Shown: piece by piece, positions 6,804 to 14,470 of the stretch
Numbering within the stretch: position 1 is the stretch's first letter
Layout: each line of letters opens with the position of its first letter
DNA from: Desulfuromonadales bacterium
GTDB lineage: Bacteria; Desulfobacterota; Desulfuromonadia; Geobacterales; Pseudopelobacteraceae
Assembly: GCA_015688915.1 (NCBI GenBank)
Contig: JAATGX010000135.1
Location: 1-27,155 of the forward strand
Direction: 5' to 3'
DNA length: 27,155 bases
The notes under the pieces: generated by a model
Database searches by the model: none
Seen by the model: only the letters and a program-made list of their open reading frames with translations
Told to the model about the DNA's origin: nothing
Made by a program: the position numbers and the translations under genes

Positions 6804-8821
6804 CGCAGCGCCAGCTCCGTCTCCTCCAACCTCTTGACCCGGTCGCGCAGTTCCGCCGCCTTTTCAAAATCAAGCGTCTTGGCCGCGGCCAGCATCTCTT
6901 TACGCAATCGTTTGACCAGTTTGGGGATGTCCTTGAGGTGCACGCCGTACTCCTCCGGGGTTTCCGCCACGCCGCCGGGAGGGGTGTAGTAATCTTTCTC
7001 CTCGATGGAATCGAGGATGGTGCGCATCCCCTTCTTGACCGTTTCGGGAGTGATGTCATGCTCCTGGTTCCAGGCCAACTGCTTGGCGCGGCGGCGTTCG
7101 GTCTCGTCGATGCAGGCCCGCATGGAGCGGGTGATCGTGTCTGCATACATCAGCACCCGGCCGTTGATGTTGCGGGCTGCCCGGCCGCAGGTCTGGATCA
7201 GGGAACGGGCCGAACGGAGGAAGCCCTCCTTGTCGGCGTCCAGGATGGCCACCAGCGAAACCTCGGGCAGGTCCAACCCCTCGCGCAGCAGGTTGATACC
7301 CACCAGCACATCGTATTCCCCCAGTCGCAGATCGCGCAGGATCTCCATCCGCTCGATGGTGACGATGTCCGAGTGCAGGTAGCGCACCCGTACCCCCAGT
7401 TCCCGGTAGTAGTTGGTCAATTCCTCTGCCATGCGCTTGGTCAGGGTCGTCACCAGCACCCGCTCGCCACGGGCCACGGTCAGGCGCACCTCGTGGAGCA
7501 GGTCGTCTACCTGGCCAACCGCTCCTTCCGCGTTCGCTGTCGCCGGCCGCACCTCGATCACCGGATCCACCAGTCCCGTGGGGCGGATGACCTGTTCCAC
7601 GAACACGCCGCCGCTCCGCTCCATCTCGAAATCCGCCGGGGTTGCCGACACGTAGACCGCCTGGCGGATGCGCTTTTCGAACTCCGGGAAGTTGAGCGGC
7701 CGGTTGTCAAGGGCTGCCGGCAGGCGGAAACCGTACTGGACCAGGGTCTCCTTGCGCGAGCGGTCGCCGCGGTACATGCCCCCGACCTGGGGGATGGTGA
7801 TGTGGGATTCGTCCACGAACAGCACGAAGTCGTCCGGAAAGTAGTCGATCAGGGTGTAGGGGGGCTCCCCCTCCGTGCGACCGTCGAAGTAGCGGGAGTA
7901 GTTCTCGATCCCCTGGCAGAAGCCCATCTCCTCCATCATCTCGATGTCGAAGAAGGTGCGTTGCTCGATGCGCTGGGCCTCCAGCAACATGTTCTGAGCG
8001 CGGAGATAGCGGAGACGCTCCCCCAGGTCCACGCGGATCTGCTCCACCGCCCGTTCCAGAGTCTCCCGGGTGGAGACGTAATGCGAGGCGGGGTAGATGG
8101 CGCACTTGGGGAGACGGTTCAGTACCACGCCCCGCAGCGGGTCGATCTCGCTGATCGCCTCCACCTCGTCCCCGAAGAACTCGATGCGTAGCGCCTTGTC
8201 GCTGTCGTAGGCCGGGAAGACCTCCACCACGTCTCCCCTCACCCGGAAGGTGCCGCGGTGGAAATCGGTGTCGTTGCGGTCGTACTGGATCTCCACCAGT
8301 TTTTTCAAGAGCGTGTCGCGGCCGTACTCCTCCCCCTGGTGAAAGAAGATGTGCAGGCTGGCGTAGGCCTCGGGCGAGCCGATGCCGTAGATGCAGGAGA
8401 CCGAGGCCACGATGATCACGTCGCGCCGGGTCAGCAGGCTGCGGGTGGCCGAGTGGCGCATCTTGTCGATCTCGTCGTTGACGGAGGAGTCCTTCTCGAT
8501 GAAGGTACCGGTGGTGGGGAGATAGGCCTCTGGCTGGTAGTAGTCGTAATAGGAGACGAAATACTCCACGGCGTTATCCGGGAAAAGCTCCTTGAATTCG
8601 CCGTACAGTTGGGCTGCCAGGGTCTTGTTGGGGGCCAGCACCAGGGCCGGCCGGCCGGTTTGGGCGATAACGTTGGCCACGGTAAAGGTCTTGCCCGAGC
8701 CGGTAACGCCGAGCAGTACCTGATGCCGGTCGCCCCGCTCGATGCCTGCCGCCAGTTCCTCGATGGCCTGGGGCTGGTCACCGCGGGGGGTGTATGAGGT
8801 GGTGAGATTGAATGGGGACAT
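6800..8821 (-). CDS. uvrB: Excinuclease ABC subunit B
   Basis: 673 residues, the same length as the E. coli protein. UvrB is the ATP-dependent damage-verifying subunit of nucleotide excision repair; it is loaded by UvrA and recruits UvrC. Visible: Walker A GVTGSGKT (38-45), the YDYYQPEAYLP beta-hairpin region (~92-116) that clamps DNA, the DESH box (337-340), helicase motif VI around QTCGRAARN, and a C-terminal UVR coiled coil (~632-668) that contacts UvrC. The frame stays open far upstream of the ATG at 8821, but UvrB homology begins with MSPFNLTTSY, and the upstream part is the out-of-frame hydrolase gene. There is no Shine-Dalgarno sequence before the ATG and no clear promoter in the 32 bases separating it from the hydrolase stop. 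Confidence 0.97.
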   Translation of the reverse strand: MSPFNLTTSYTPRGDQPQAIEELAAGIERGDRHQVLLGVTGSGKTFTVANVIAQTGRPALVLAPNKTLAAQLYGEFKELFPDNAVEYFVSYYDYYQPEAYLPTTGTFIEKDSSVNDEIDKMRHSATRSLLTRRDVIIVASVSCIYGIGSPEAYASLHIFFHQGEEYGRDTLLKKLVEIQYDRNDTDFHRGTFRVRGDVVEVFPAYDSDKALRIEFFGDEVEAISEIDPLRGVVLNRLPKCAIYPASHYVSTRETLERAVEQIRVDLGERLRYLRAQNMLLEAQRIEQRTFFDIEMMEEMGFCQGIENYSRYFDGRTEGEPPYTLIDYFPDDFVLFVDESHITIPQVGGMYRGDRSRKETLVQYGFRLPAALDNRPLNFPEFEKRIRQAVYVSATPADFEMERSGGVFVEQVIRPTGLVDPVIEVRPATANAEGAVGQVDDLLHEVRLTVARGERVLVTTLTKRMAEELTNYYRELGVRVRYLHSDIVTIERMEILRDLRLGEYDVLVGINLLREGLDLPEVSLVAILDADKEGFLRSARSLIQTCGRAARNINGRVLMYADTITRSMRACIDETERRRAKQLAWNQEHDITPETVKKGMRTILDSIEEKDYYTPPGGVAETPEEYGVHLKDIPKLVKRLRKEMLAAAKTLDFEKAAELRDRVKRLEETELALR

Positions 8822-8853
8822 GGGGCAGTGATCTATTGTTGGTCTTAGAGCAG

Positions 8854-10449
8854 CTAACGTACGGTAAGCCAAAGCTCGCCGGTCGACGAGCCGGCGGCGG
8901 TGCTCGCAACGATCTTCACGGCGTACGTTCCGGCTTGGGCAGGCGTACCCGAGATGTTCCCGGTCGTCGCATCGATCGAGAGCCCCGGTGGCAAGCCGGT
9001 CGCAGCGAAGTTGGTTGCCGCGTTGATCGTTGCCGTCGCATAAGAGAATGGCGCACCGCTCGTCGCAGTTGCGGTGATCGGACCCGTGATCAGCGGATAG
9101 ATCGCGCCGGCTCGCTGCAGCCACGCATTGGTGCGATCGCGTGCGTTCACGCGGATGTTCATCCAGAAGAGCTGGAAGTCGATCGTGTGGTAGATCGGCA
9201 GAGCCAGCGCCTCTCCGCCGTCGTAGATGACGCTGAACTGCGGACGTGGCGGGGTCGGCGAAACGAAGAGTGCGCCCGGCGCCGAACGCGCGCCGACCGG
9301 ACCGGGAACGATCAGCGGTTCGAGTCGCGGCGTTCCGGGCGCGACCGGGACGACGATGTGCGTCTGCATCGAGCCGAGATTCGCCGATTCGTCGACCGGC
9401 GCAGATGAATAGCTCCAGGTCAGCGGGTTCATCGACGGATAGTACGGCGGACTGGGTTCGACCCAGGCGCGCGCCTGCGGCAGCCAGTAATACTGCTCCC
9501 TCGACCACTTCTCGACCAAGGAATCCTTGTCCCCCGCGGGTATCGCGTCGTCGTAGGTGTCGTAGGTGATCTGGCAGCCGAGATCGATCGCCGATTGACA
9601 TGCCTTCACATTCACATACGCGTCGAAGAAATTCGTCGCGACCGGCTGACCGATCACGTATGCGGCAACAAGCCGGTTCGCGAGCGGTGTCCCGGCGATC
9701 TCGTCATAGATCAACCGCATCGGGTGCACGTCGCCTTGGCTGTGACCGGCCAGGATGAACGGCCGACCGTTGTTGTAGTGCGCGAGATAGTAGTCGAACG
9801 CGCGCTTCACGTCGCTGTACGCAAGGTCGAGCGGTGCTTGCGCGGAGCCCAGCGGCGAACCCCACACCCAGTTGTTCACGCCGCGATAGAGCGGCGCGTA
9901 GATGCGGCCGACATTGTTGAACGGAGTCGCCTGCATCGCGCCGATCTTCTGCGCGAACGCAAACGCGGCCGGATCGTCGTACGGATTGGTCGGCCCGGCG
10001 CTTTGCGGCTGATTTCCCGTCGTCGGCAGCACGTAGAAAACGTCGGCCGGTGCGACGCTTTGCAGGTTGGAGAGGCCGCTCCCGGGCGGAACGTCGTTCA
10101 TGATCGAGTCGGGCCCGGGAAGGGCGAGCCACGCCGATGCTTGAGCGTAGTCGGGCGCTGCGGCAGTGTGTTCGCCGCCGTCATCGCAGCCGCAGAGTGC
10201 GGCCAGGCTCAACCCGAAAAGCAGAATGCGGAAGGGAGCGGGAAAGCTCGGCGAGTAGGTGGTATACCCACAACCCTCTTCGTTATTTTTGCAATTGCAG
10301 TGTGGACGAGGCCCACCGAAGAACGTATCCAGTAAGAAGATAAACGCCGCGAATCCCACTAGTAACATGGCTCCGACTGGCTGGAGAACGAACAACACGG
10401 CATACAGAACCATAACTACTGCGTAGCCTGTTTTTTTGTTCTTCGTCAT
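8854..10449 (-). CDS. Putative DUF3089-type alpha/beta hydrolase with C-terminal Ig-like (He_PIG) domain; probably acquired
   Basis: 531 residues from an ATG with AGGAG six bases upstream. Order: a double hydrophobic segment (~8-43), a Cys-rich stretch (C51, C53, C60), a lipoprotein-like signal (FRILLFGLSLAAL, then C86-G-C88), a hydrolase domain with nucleophile elbow GHSQG (S237), and a C-terminal putative Ig-like domain (~440-531) with the LPPGLSIDATTGNISGTP signature. The hydrolase part begins as DUF3089 proteins do (APDYAQASAWLALPG). Its substrate is unknown; an ester bond is likely by fold. Codons are rich in CGATCG-like steps, unlike the neighbours, and the first ~70 codons are more AT-rich than the rest. 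This suggests transfer and possibly a joined N-terminus. An alternative in-frame ATG is at 10533. Confidence 0.75.
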   Translation of the reverse strand: MTKNKKTGYAVVMVLYAVLFVLQPVGAMLLVGFAAFIFLLDTFFGGPRPHCNCKNNEEGCGYTTYSPSFPAPFRILLFGLSLAALCGCDDGGEHTAAAPDYAQASAWLALPGPDSIMNDVPPGSGLSNLQSVAPADVFYVLPTTGNQPQSAGPTNPYDDPAAFAFAQKIGAMQATPFNNVGRIYAPLYRGVNNWVWGSPLGSAQAPLDLAYSDVKRAFDYYLAHYNNGRPFILAGHSQGDVHPMRLIYDEIAGTPLANRLVAAYVIGQPVATNFFDAYVNVKACQSAIDLGCQITYDTYDDAIPAGDKDSLVEKWSREQYYWLPQARAWVEPSPPYYPSMNPLTWSYSSAPVDESANLGSMQTHIVVPVAPGTPRLEPLIVPGPVGARSAPGALFVSPTPPRPQFSVIYDGGEALALPIYHTIDFQLFWMNIRVNARDRTNAWLQRAGAIYPLITGPITATATSGAPFSYATATINAATNFAATGLPPGLSIDATTGNISGTPAQAGTYAVKIVASTAAGSSTGELWLTVR

Positions 10450-10539
10450 ATCAATCTCCTGTGCAACCATCCAAATGGAACATTTCTCCTCTCCCCACCC
10501 CACCCTCGCGACGCCATATTCACTGGAAGTCATGGGAGT

Positions 10540-10568
10540 ATCTTAGTCCCAGATCGCCCCACTGTCCA
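10540..10568 (-). promoter_or_regulatory. Possible promoter of the hydrolase gene
   Basis: Minus-strand TGGACA (10568-10563; 5 of 6), a 17-base spacer and TAAGAT (10545-10540; 4 of 6). A transcript would start near 10533 and give a leader of ~84 bases before the ATG at 10449. Confidence 0.4.
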
Positions 10569-10597
10569 GCACCTTGCCGTCGGGCGCGTGTGCTCCG

Positions 10598-11146
10598 TTA
10601 CTCCTCCCCGAACACCAGCGCGCTGAAGATGAAGATATCGCACTCCTTTTGCCAGGCGTCTTCAGGCAGACCGGCCTTGAGACAGGTGTGCCTCAGGAAG
10701 GTGTCCCGGTCCCAGCCGTATTCCGTGGCCACCTGGGGGAGCAGTACCCCGCGGTAACTGTTCTTGACGATATAGATGCCGTGCCGTCCGACCTGGATCT
10801 CCTCGATGGCGGAAATTTTCTTCAACGGCGAGAGCACCGAGATCTCCAGCGAGAAATCCTCCAGATCGTGGGGCTTCATGGGGTAGAAACGGGGATCCTG
10901 GGTGGCGGCCGCCCGGGCCATTTCCTGAACCAGCCGGTAGAGCGGCTGGTCGGACACGAAGTTGCCGATGCAGCCGCGCAAATGTCCCTGCTGCTTGACG
11001 GTCACGAAGCAGCCGCTTGCGGCGTTGAGTCTCGGGGAGGCCGTCTCGACGGGAGGAGCCTTGCCGGTGGTGACGAAAGTCGTAATGGTATCGCGGGCGA
11101 TCTTGAGCAGTTCCCGCTGGTCCTTTTTGGTCAGAAGTTCGGCCAT
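10598..11146 (-). CDS. AMMECR1 domain protein (AmmeMemoRadiSam system protein A family)
   Basis: 182 residues covering one AMMECR1 domain, with the family signature LRGCIG at 56-61. The family occurs in all domains of life. In bacteria and archaea it often sits with a Memo-like protein and a radical SAM enzyme; the biochemical role is not established. Neither partner is in this window. GGAGGA lies just before the ATG at 11146. It is the last gene of a run with the ACT-domain gene and def, 47 bases after def. The apparently foreign hydrolase starts directly downstream, so former neighbours may have been lost or displaced. Cytoplasmic by sequence. Confidence 0.88.
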   Translation of the reverse strand: MAELLTKKDQRELLKIARDTITTFVTTGKAPPVETASPRLNAASGCFVTVKQQGHLRGCIGNFVSDQPLYRLVQEMARAAATQDPRFYPMKPHDLEDFSLEISVLSPLKKISAIEEIQVGRHGIYIVKNSYRGVLLPQVATEYGWDRDTFLRHTCLKAGLPEDAWQKECDIFIFSALVFGEE

Positions 11147-11193
11147 GGGTCCTCCTGGTGGTCAAGTTGATGTCGGCTCAGCGACGTGCGCAC

Positions 11194-11700
11194 CTACGAG
11201 TAGTTCTTTCTACGGAACAGTCCGGTCTTGAGGCTGACGATCCGGTCCAGGAACAACACCCCGTCCAGGTGGTCCATCTCGTGCTGGATGGCCACCGCCT
11301 CGAAACCGGTGGCAATGATTTCCCGTTCGTTCCCTTCCGGTTCCCGGAACCGAACCGTGATCTCCGTGGCCCGCTCCACGTCGCCGGTGTAGTCCGGCAC
11401 GCTCATGCACCCCTCGCGCATGATGGCCGCTCCGTTGCGGCTGACGATCAGCGGATTGATCATGAGGAGCAGACCGTGGTTGTTCTCCTTGCCGTTACGG
11501 CTGGCTGATACGTCCACCACGCAGACCCGCAAGGTGACGCCGATTTGGGGAGCGGCCACGCCCACCGAGCCGGGGCCGGCATGCATGGTGTCGATAAGGT
11601 CCGCGACCAGGGTGAGGATGGCGCTGTCAATGGTCTCCACCGGGTTGCAGAGCTTTTTCAGCACCGGGTGGGGATAATGCAGGATCGGTTGAATCGGCAT
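11194..11700 (-). CDS. def: Peptide deformylase
   Basis: 168 residues, typical for bacterial Def. The enzyme removes the N-formyl group from nascent proteins and uses a metal held by one Cys and two His. The three motifs are present: GVAAPQ (47-52, with Val where most have Leu), EGCMS (96-100, ligand C98, Met in place of the common Leu) and QHEMDH (139-144, ligands H140 and H144, catalytic E141). The ATG begins three bases after the stop of the ACT-domain gene, implying co-transcription and coupling. No fmt gene is adjacent, although def-fmt pairs are frequent elsewhere. The motif substitutions are conservative, so activity is expected. Confidence 0.95.
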   Translation of the reverse strand: MPIQPILHYPHPVLKKLCNPVETIDSAILTLVADLIDTMHAGPGSVGVAAPQIGVTLRVCVVDVSASRNGKENNHGLLLMINPLIVSRNGAAIMREGCMSVPDYTGDVERATEITVRFREPEGNEREIIATGFEAVAIQHEMDHLDGVLFLDRIVSLKTGLFRRKNYS

Positions 11701-11703
11701 GTC

Positions 11704-12264
11704 TCAGAGCGCGACCGGTGTAATGGCCCGCACACCGATCTCCACGTTCAGTTCCTTTTTCAGGTTGTCCAGCAGTGCTGTCAGCGTCTCCGGGGTTTGC
11801 CCGTCCGGGAGGGCCGCCTCCAGCATCATCACGTACACCGGTTCGGCCGGGGTGCCGATCAGTCTGGTGTTGAGATCCGTGATATTGACCCCCAACCCGG
11901 CCAGTTCGCGGGCCACCCGGTACACGATGCCCGGCTGGTCGGCCCCGTAGACGGACACCATGCAGATCTCCCCGCGCGTCTCCTGGCGCGCCGCCTCGTC
12001 GGGATGCAGGGTGCGCACGGCCAGGGACATGCCCAGCCCGTCGCAGACCGGCTTCAGTTCGTCGAACAGGTGTCCTTTGCCGAACGGGCGGGGGTGGGAG
12101 ACGATCAGTATCATGGCGAATTCGCCGGCCAGCATGGTGCAACTGGAGTCGGCGAGGTTGCAGCCGAGGCGGAACAACACCTCGGAGATGCCGGCCACGA
12201 TGCCGGTTCGGTCCTTGCCGACCACGGAAACGGCGTAATGCAGGATGTCGGGCTGATTCGACAT
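11704..12264 (-). CDS. Tandem ACT-domain protein, GcvR-like
   Basis: 186 residues made of two ACT domains (~9-88 and ~98-180) with no DNA-binding or catalytic domain. The first opens with VVGKDRTGIVAGISEVL and the second with VYGADQPGIVYRVARELAGLGVNI, the ligand-binding loop patterns of the family. E. coli GcvR, the best known relative, binds glycine and holds back the activator GcvA. No gcvA or glycine cleavage gene is in the window, so a GcvR function is only a family inference. The ATG at 12264 has AGGGGG about 6 bases upstream. It leads the ACT-def-AMMECR1 run and is divergent from the molybdopterin oxidoreductase gene, with an inverted repeat between them. Confidence 0.85.
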   Translation of the reverse strand: MSNQPDILHYAVSVVGKDRTGIVAGISEVLFRLGCNLADSSCTMLAGEFAMILIVSHPRPFGKGHLFDELKPVCDGLGMSLAVRTLHPDEAARQETRGEICMVSVYGADQPGIVYRVARELAGLGVNITDLNTRLIGTPAEPVYVMMLEAALPDGQTPETLTALLDNLKKELNVEIGVRAITPVAL

Positions 12265-12277
12265 GTGCGCCCCCTGG

Positions 12278-12315
12278 GAAATCGAATGGTAATCTGGTTA
12301 TCACCATTCGATTTC
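12278..12315. repeat. Perfect 13-bp inverted repeat in the divergent intergenic region
   Basis: GAAATCGAATGGT (12278-12290) and its exact complement (12303-12315) are separated by 12 bases. It ends four bases before a possible -35 box of the plus-strand oxidoreductase gene and starts 13 bases from the ACT gene start. The arms are well placed as a dimeric regulator site for both genes; as RNA on the minus strand they could also fold over the ACT gene's ribosome binding region. Confidence 0.6.
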
Positions 12316-12318
12316 ATC

Positions 12319-12347
12319 TGCAAATGTTTTTTGGATTCGGATATAGT
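12319..12347 (+). promoter_or_regulatory. Possible promoter of the molybdopterin oxidoreductase gene
   Basis: A good -10 TATAGT (12342-12347; 5 of 6) with a poor -35 TGCAAA (12319-12324) at 17 bases. The weak -35 next to the inverted repeat would suit an activator-dependent promoter. Confidence 0.35.
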
Positions 12348-12375
12348 GACGGACAGCGTTTAAAGGAGGATATCC

Positions 12376-14397
12376 ATGAGCAGGTTCACCGTCCGTTCCG
12401 TCTGTCCCTTTGATTGTCCCGACACCTGCGGCATGCTGGTGGAGGTGGAGGACGGCCGCGCCCTGCGGGTGAGCGGCGATCCGGACCACCCGGTCACTCG
12501 AGGGCTGCTCTGTCCCAAGATGAACCATTACGAGCGAACCGTCCACTCCGCCCGCCGCCTGACCCGGCCCCTGCTGCGAAGCGGCGCCAAGGGCGAGGGC
12601 GCCTTTGTGTCCATCTCCTGGGCCGAGGCCATCGAGCGCATCTGTTCCCGCTGGCGGGAACTGATCGCCACGCACGGCGCCGAATGCATCCTCCCCTATT
12701 CCTATGCCGGCACCATGGGGCTGGTGCAGAGGAACAGCGGGCATGCCTTCTTCCATTACCTGGGGGCCTCACGGCTGGAGCGGACCATCTGCTCACCGGC
12801 CAAGGATGCCGGCTGGAAGCAGATCATGGGCGATACACCGGCCATGGACCCCGGTGGGATGCGGCAGAGCGACCTGGTCATCCTGTGGGGCATCAACGCC
12901 GTCGCCACCAGCATCCATGCCATGCGCGACGCCCGGGAGGCCCAGCGCAACGGCGCCCGGTTGTGGGCCATCGATACCTACCGCACCCCGACCTGCGAGG
13001 CCGCCGACGAGGCCTTCATCGTCAGGCCCGGCGGCGACGGCGCCCTGGCCTTGGGGATGCTGCACTGCATGGTTCGCGAGGGGCTGGCGGACGCGGCGTT
13101 TATCCGCGACAACGTGCTCGGTTTCGACGAATTCGCCGCAAAGGTCCTGCCGGACTGCGCCCCGGAGCGGATGGCCCCGATCTGCGGCCTGCCTGCCGAA
13201 ACCATCCGGCGCCTGGCGCTGGAATACGCCCGTGCCAGGGCCCCTTTCATCCGCCTAGGGGGCGGCCTGACCCGCTACGGAAACGGCGCCATGACCGTGC
13301 GCACCATCGCCTGTCTGCCGGCGGTCAGCGGCGCCTGGCAGCGCCCCGGCGGCGGGGTCTTTACGGGGACCTCCACCGGTCCGGCCTTTCCCCTGCACAA
13401 GGTGACGCGGGAGGATTTCATCCGGGAACCCATCCGTCTGGTCAGCATGAACCAGCTCGGGCATGCCTTGAACGAGCTTTCCGCCCCACCGGTCATGTCA
13501 CTGTACTGCTACCATTCCAACCCGGCGAGCGTGGCCCCTGATCAGAACGCCGTGATCCGGGGGCTTGGGCGCGCAGACCTGTTCACCGTGGTGCACGAGC
13601 GTTTCCTGACCGACACGGCCCGTTACGCCGACATCGTGCTGCCGGCCACCTCTTCCCTGGAGCAGGGCGACCTGTACCGCTGCTACGGCGGCTACCACAG
13701 CCAACGGTGCGGCGCGGTCATCCCGCCGGTGGGGGAGGCAAAATCCAACTGGGAGGTCTTTTCTCTCCTAGCCCAAGGGATGGGATGGGAAGAGCCGTTC
13801 TTCCGGCAATCAGCCGACGACCTGGTCGAGCAGTTGCTGGCCTTAGAGACCCCCTGGCGCGATGAAGCAAGCACCGAGCGCCTGCGAAAGGGGGAGCCGG
13901 TTTTCCTGGCACCTCCCCGTGACCCGTTACGCCCCTGGCAGACCCCTTCGGGGAGGATCGAGATCCGGAACGAACGCGAGCCGGAACCGTTGCCGCGCCT
14001 GCTCCCCACCCATGCGGAAGGGGATGGCTTCCCGTTGCGGCTGCAGCCGGCGACAACCCCCTTTGCCCTCAACTCCTCCTTCTACGAGCAGGACGAACTG
14101 CGGCTGCCGCAGAAAGGACAGACCCTGATGATGAACCCGGCCGATGCGGAGGCGCGGCATTGTGCGGCCGGGAGCGAAGTGGTGGCGTACAACCACCGGG
14201 GAGAGGTCGGATTTTGCCTGAAGGTAACGGAGCGGGTGCCGGCGGGAACGGTGGTCACGGAAGGGGTCTGGTGGCGCGAGTTCATCCCGGGCGGGGGAGG
14301 GGTGAATTGCCTGACGTCCCAGCGCCTGACCGACTGCGGCCGGGGAAGTACGCTGTATGATGTGGCGGTGGAGGTGTGTGGAAAGGCGGATTCGTAA
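12376..14397 (+). CDS. Cytoplasmic molybdopterin (bis-MGD) oxidoreductase with [4Fe-4S] motif
   Basis: 673 residues of the DMSO reductase/formate dehydrogenase superfamily. An N-terminal [4Fe-4S] site is formed by C10, C14, C18 and C46 (CPFDCPDTCG and GLLCPK). The central MGD-binding domains include SDLVILWGINAV and YADIVLPATSSLEQGD, and the C-terminal molydopterin-binding barrel starts near residue 555. C139 in RTICSPAKDAG lies where the family holds its Mo/W ligand, suggesting Cys ligation. There is no Tat signal, so it stays in the cytoplasm. No electron-transfer partner subunit is adjacent. GGAGGA precedes the ATG. The substrate cannot be told from sequence; related stand-alone enzymes include formate dehydrogenase-like and thiosulfate/polysulfide reductase-like proteins. 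Confidence 0.88.
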   Translation: MSRFTVRSVCPFDCPDTCGMLVEVEDGRALRVSGDPDHPVTRGLLCPKMNHYERTVHSARRLTRPLLRSGAKGEGAFVSISWAEAIERICSRWRELIATHGAECILPYSYAGTMGLVQRNSGHAFFHYLGASRLERTICSPAKDAGWKQIMGDTPAMDPGGMRQSDLVILWGINAVATSIHAMRDAREAQRNGARLWAIDTYRTPTCEAADEAFIVRPGGDGALALGMLHCMVREGLADAAFIRDNVLGFDEFAAKVLPDCAPERMAPICGLPAETIRRLALEYARARAPFIRLGGGLTRYGNGAMTVRTIACLPAVSGAWQRPGGGVFTGTSTGPAFPLHKVTREDFIREPIRLVSMNQLGHALNELSAPPVMSLYCYHSNPASVAPDQNAVIRGLGRADLFTVVHERFLTDTARYADIVLPATSSLEQGDLYRCYGGYHSQRCGAVIPPVGEAKSNWEVFSLLAQGMGWEEPFFRQSADDLVEQLLALETPWRDEASTERLRKGEPVFLAPPRDPLRPWQTPSGRIEIRNEREPEPLPRLLPTHAEGDGFPLRLQPATTPFALNSSFYEQDELRLPQKGQTLMMNPADAEARHCAAGSEVVAYNHRGEVGFCLKVTERVPAGTVVTEGVWWREFIPGGGGVNCLTSQRLTDCGRGSTLYDVAVEVCGKADS

Positions 14398-14412
14398 AAA
14401 GTCCATCTACAG

Positions 14413-14446
14413 CGTTACACGCAGGCTTCGTGTCCGGCGTTTTTTT
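14413..14446 (+). terminator. Probable terminator after the molybdopterin oxidoreductase gene
   Basis: An imperfect hairpin with core ACACG (14417-14421) and CGTGT (14429-14433) is followed by GGCG and seven T (14440-14446). It lies between convergent genes. Confidence 0.5.
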
Positions 14447-14470
14447 CAAGTCCGTTGAGAGCGTCGGATA

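Noticed and set aside
8822..9601. Open frame extending uvrB upstream by about 260 codons.
   Set aside because: The extension is an Arg- and Asp-rich shadow of the hydrolase gene in another frame; UvrB homology starts at the ATG at 8821 and gives the canonical 673 residues.
10549..10612. Short reading frame after the AMMECR1 stop ending in KVLDSGAIWD, possibly the tail of a lost gene.
   Set aside because: Only about 20 codons, in a different frame from AMMECR1, and overlapping a candidate promoter; too short to support a gene remnant without comparison.
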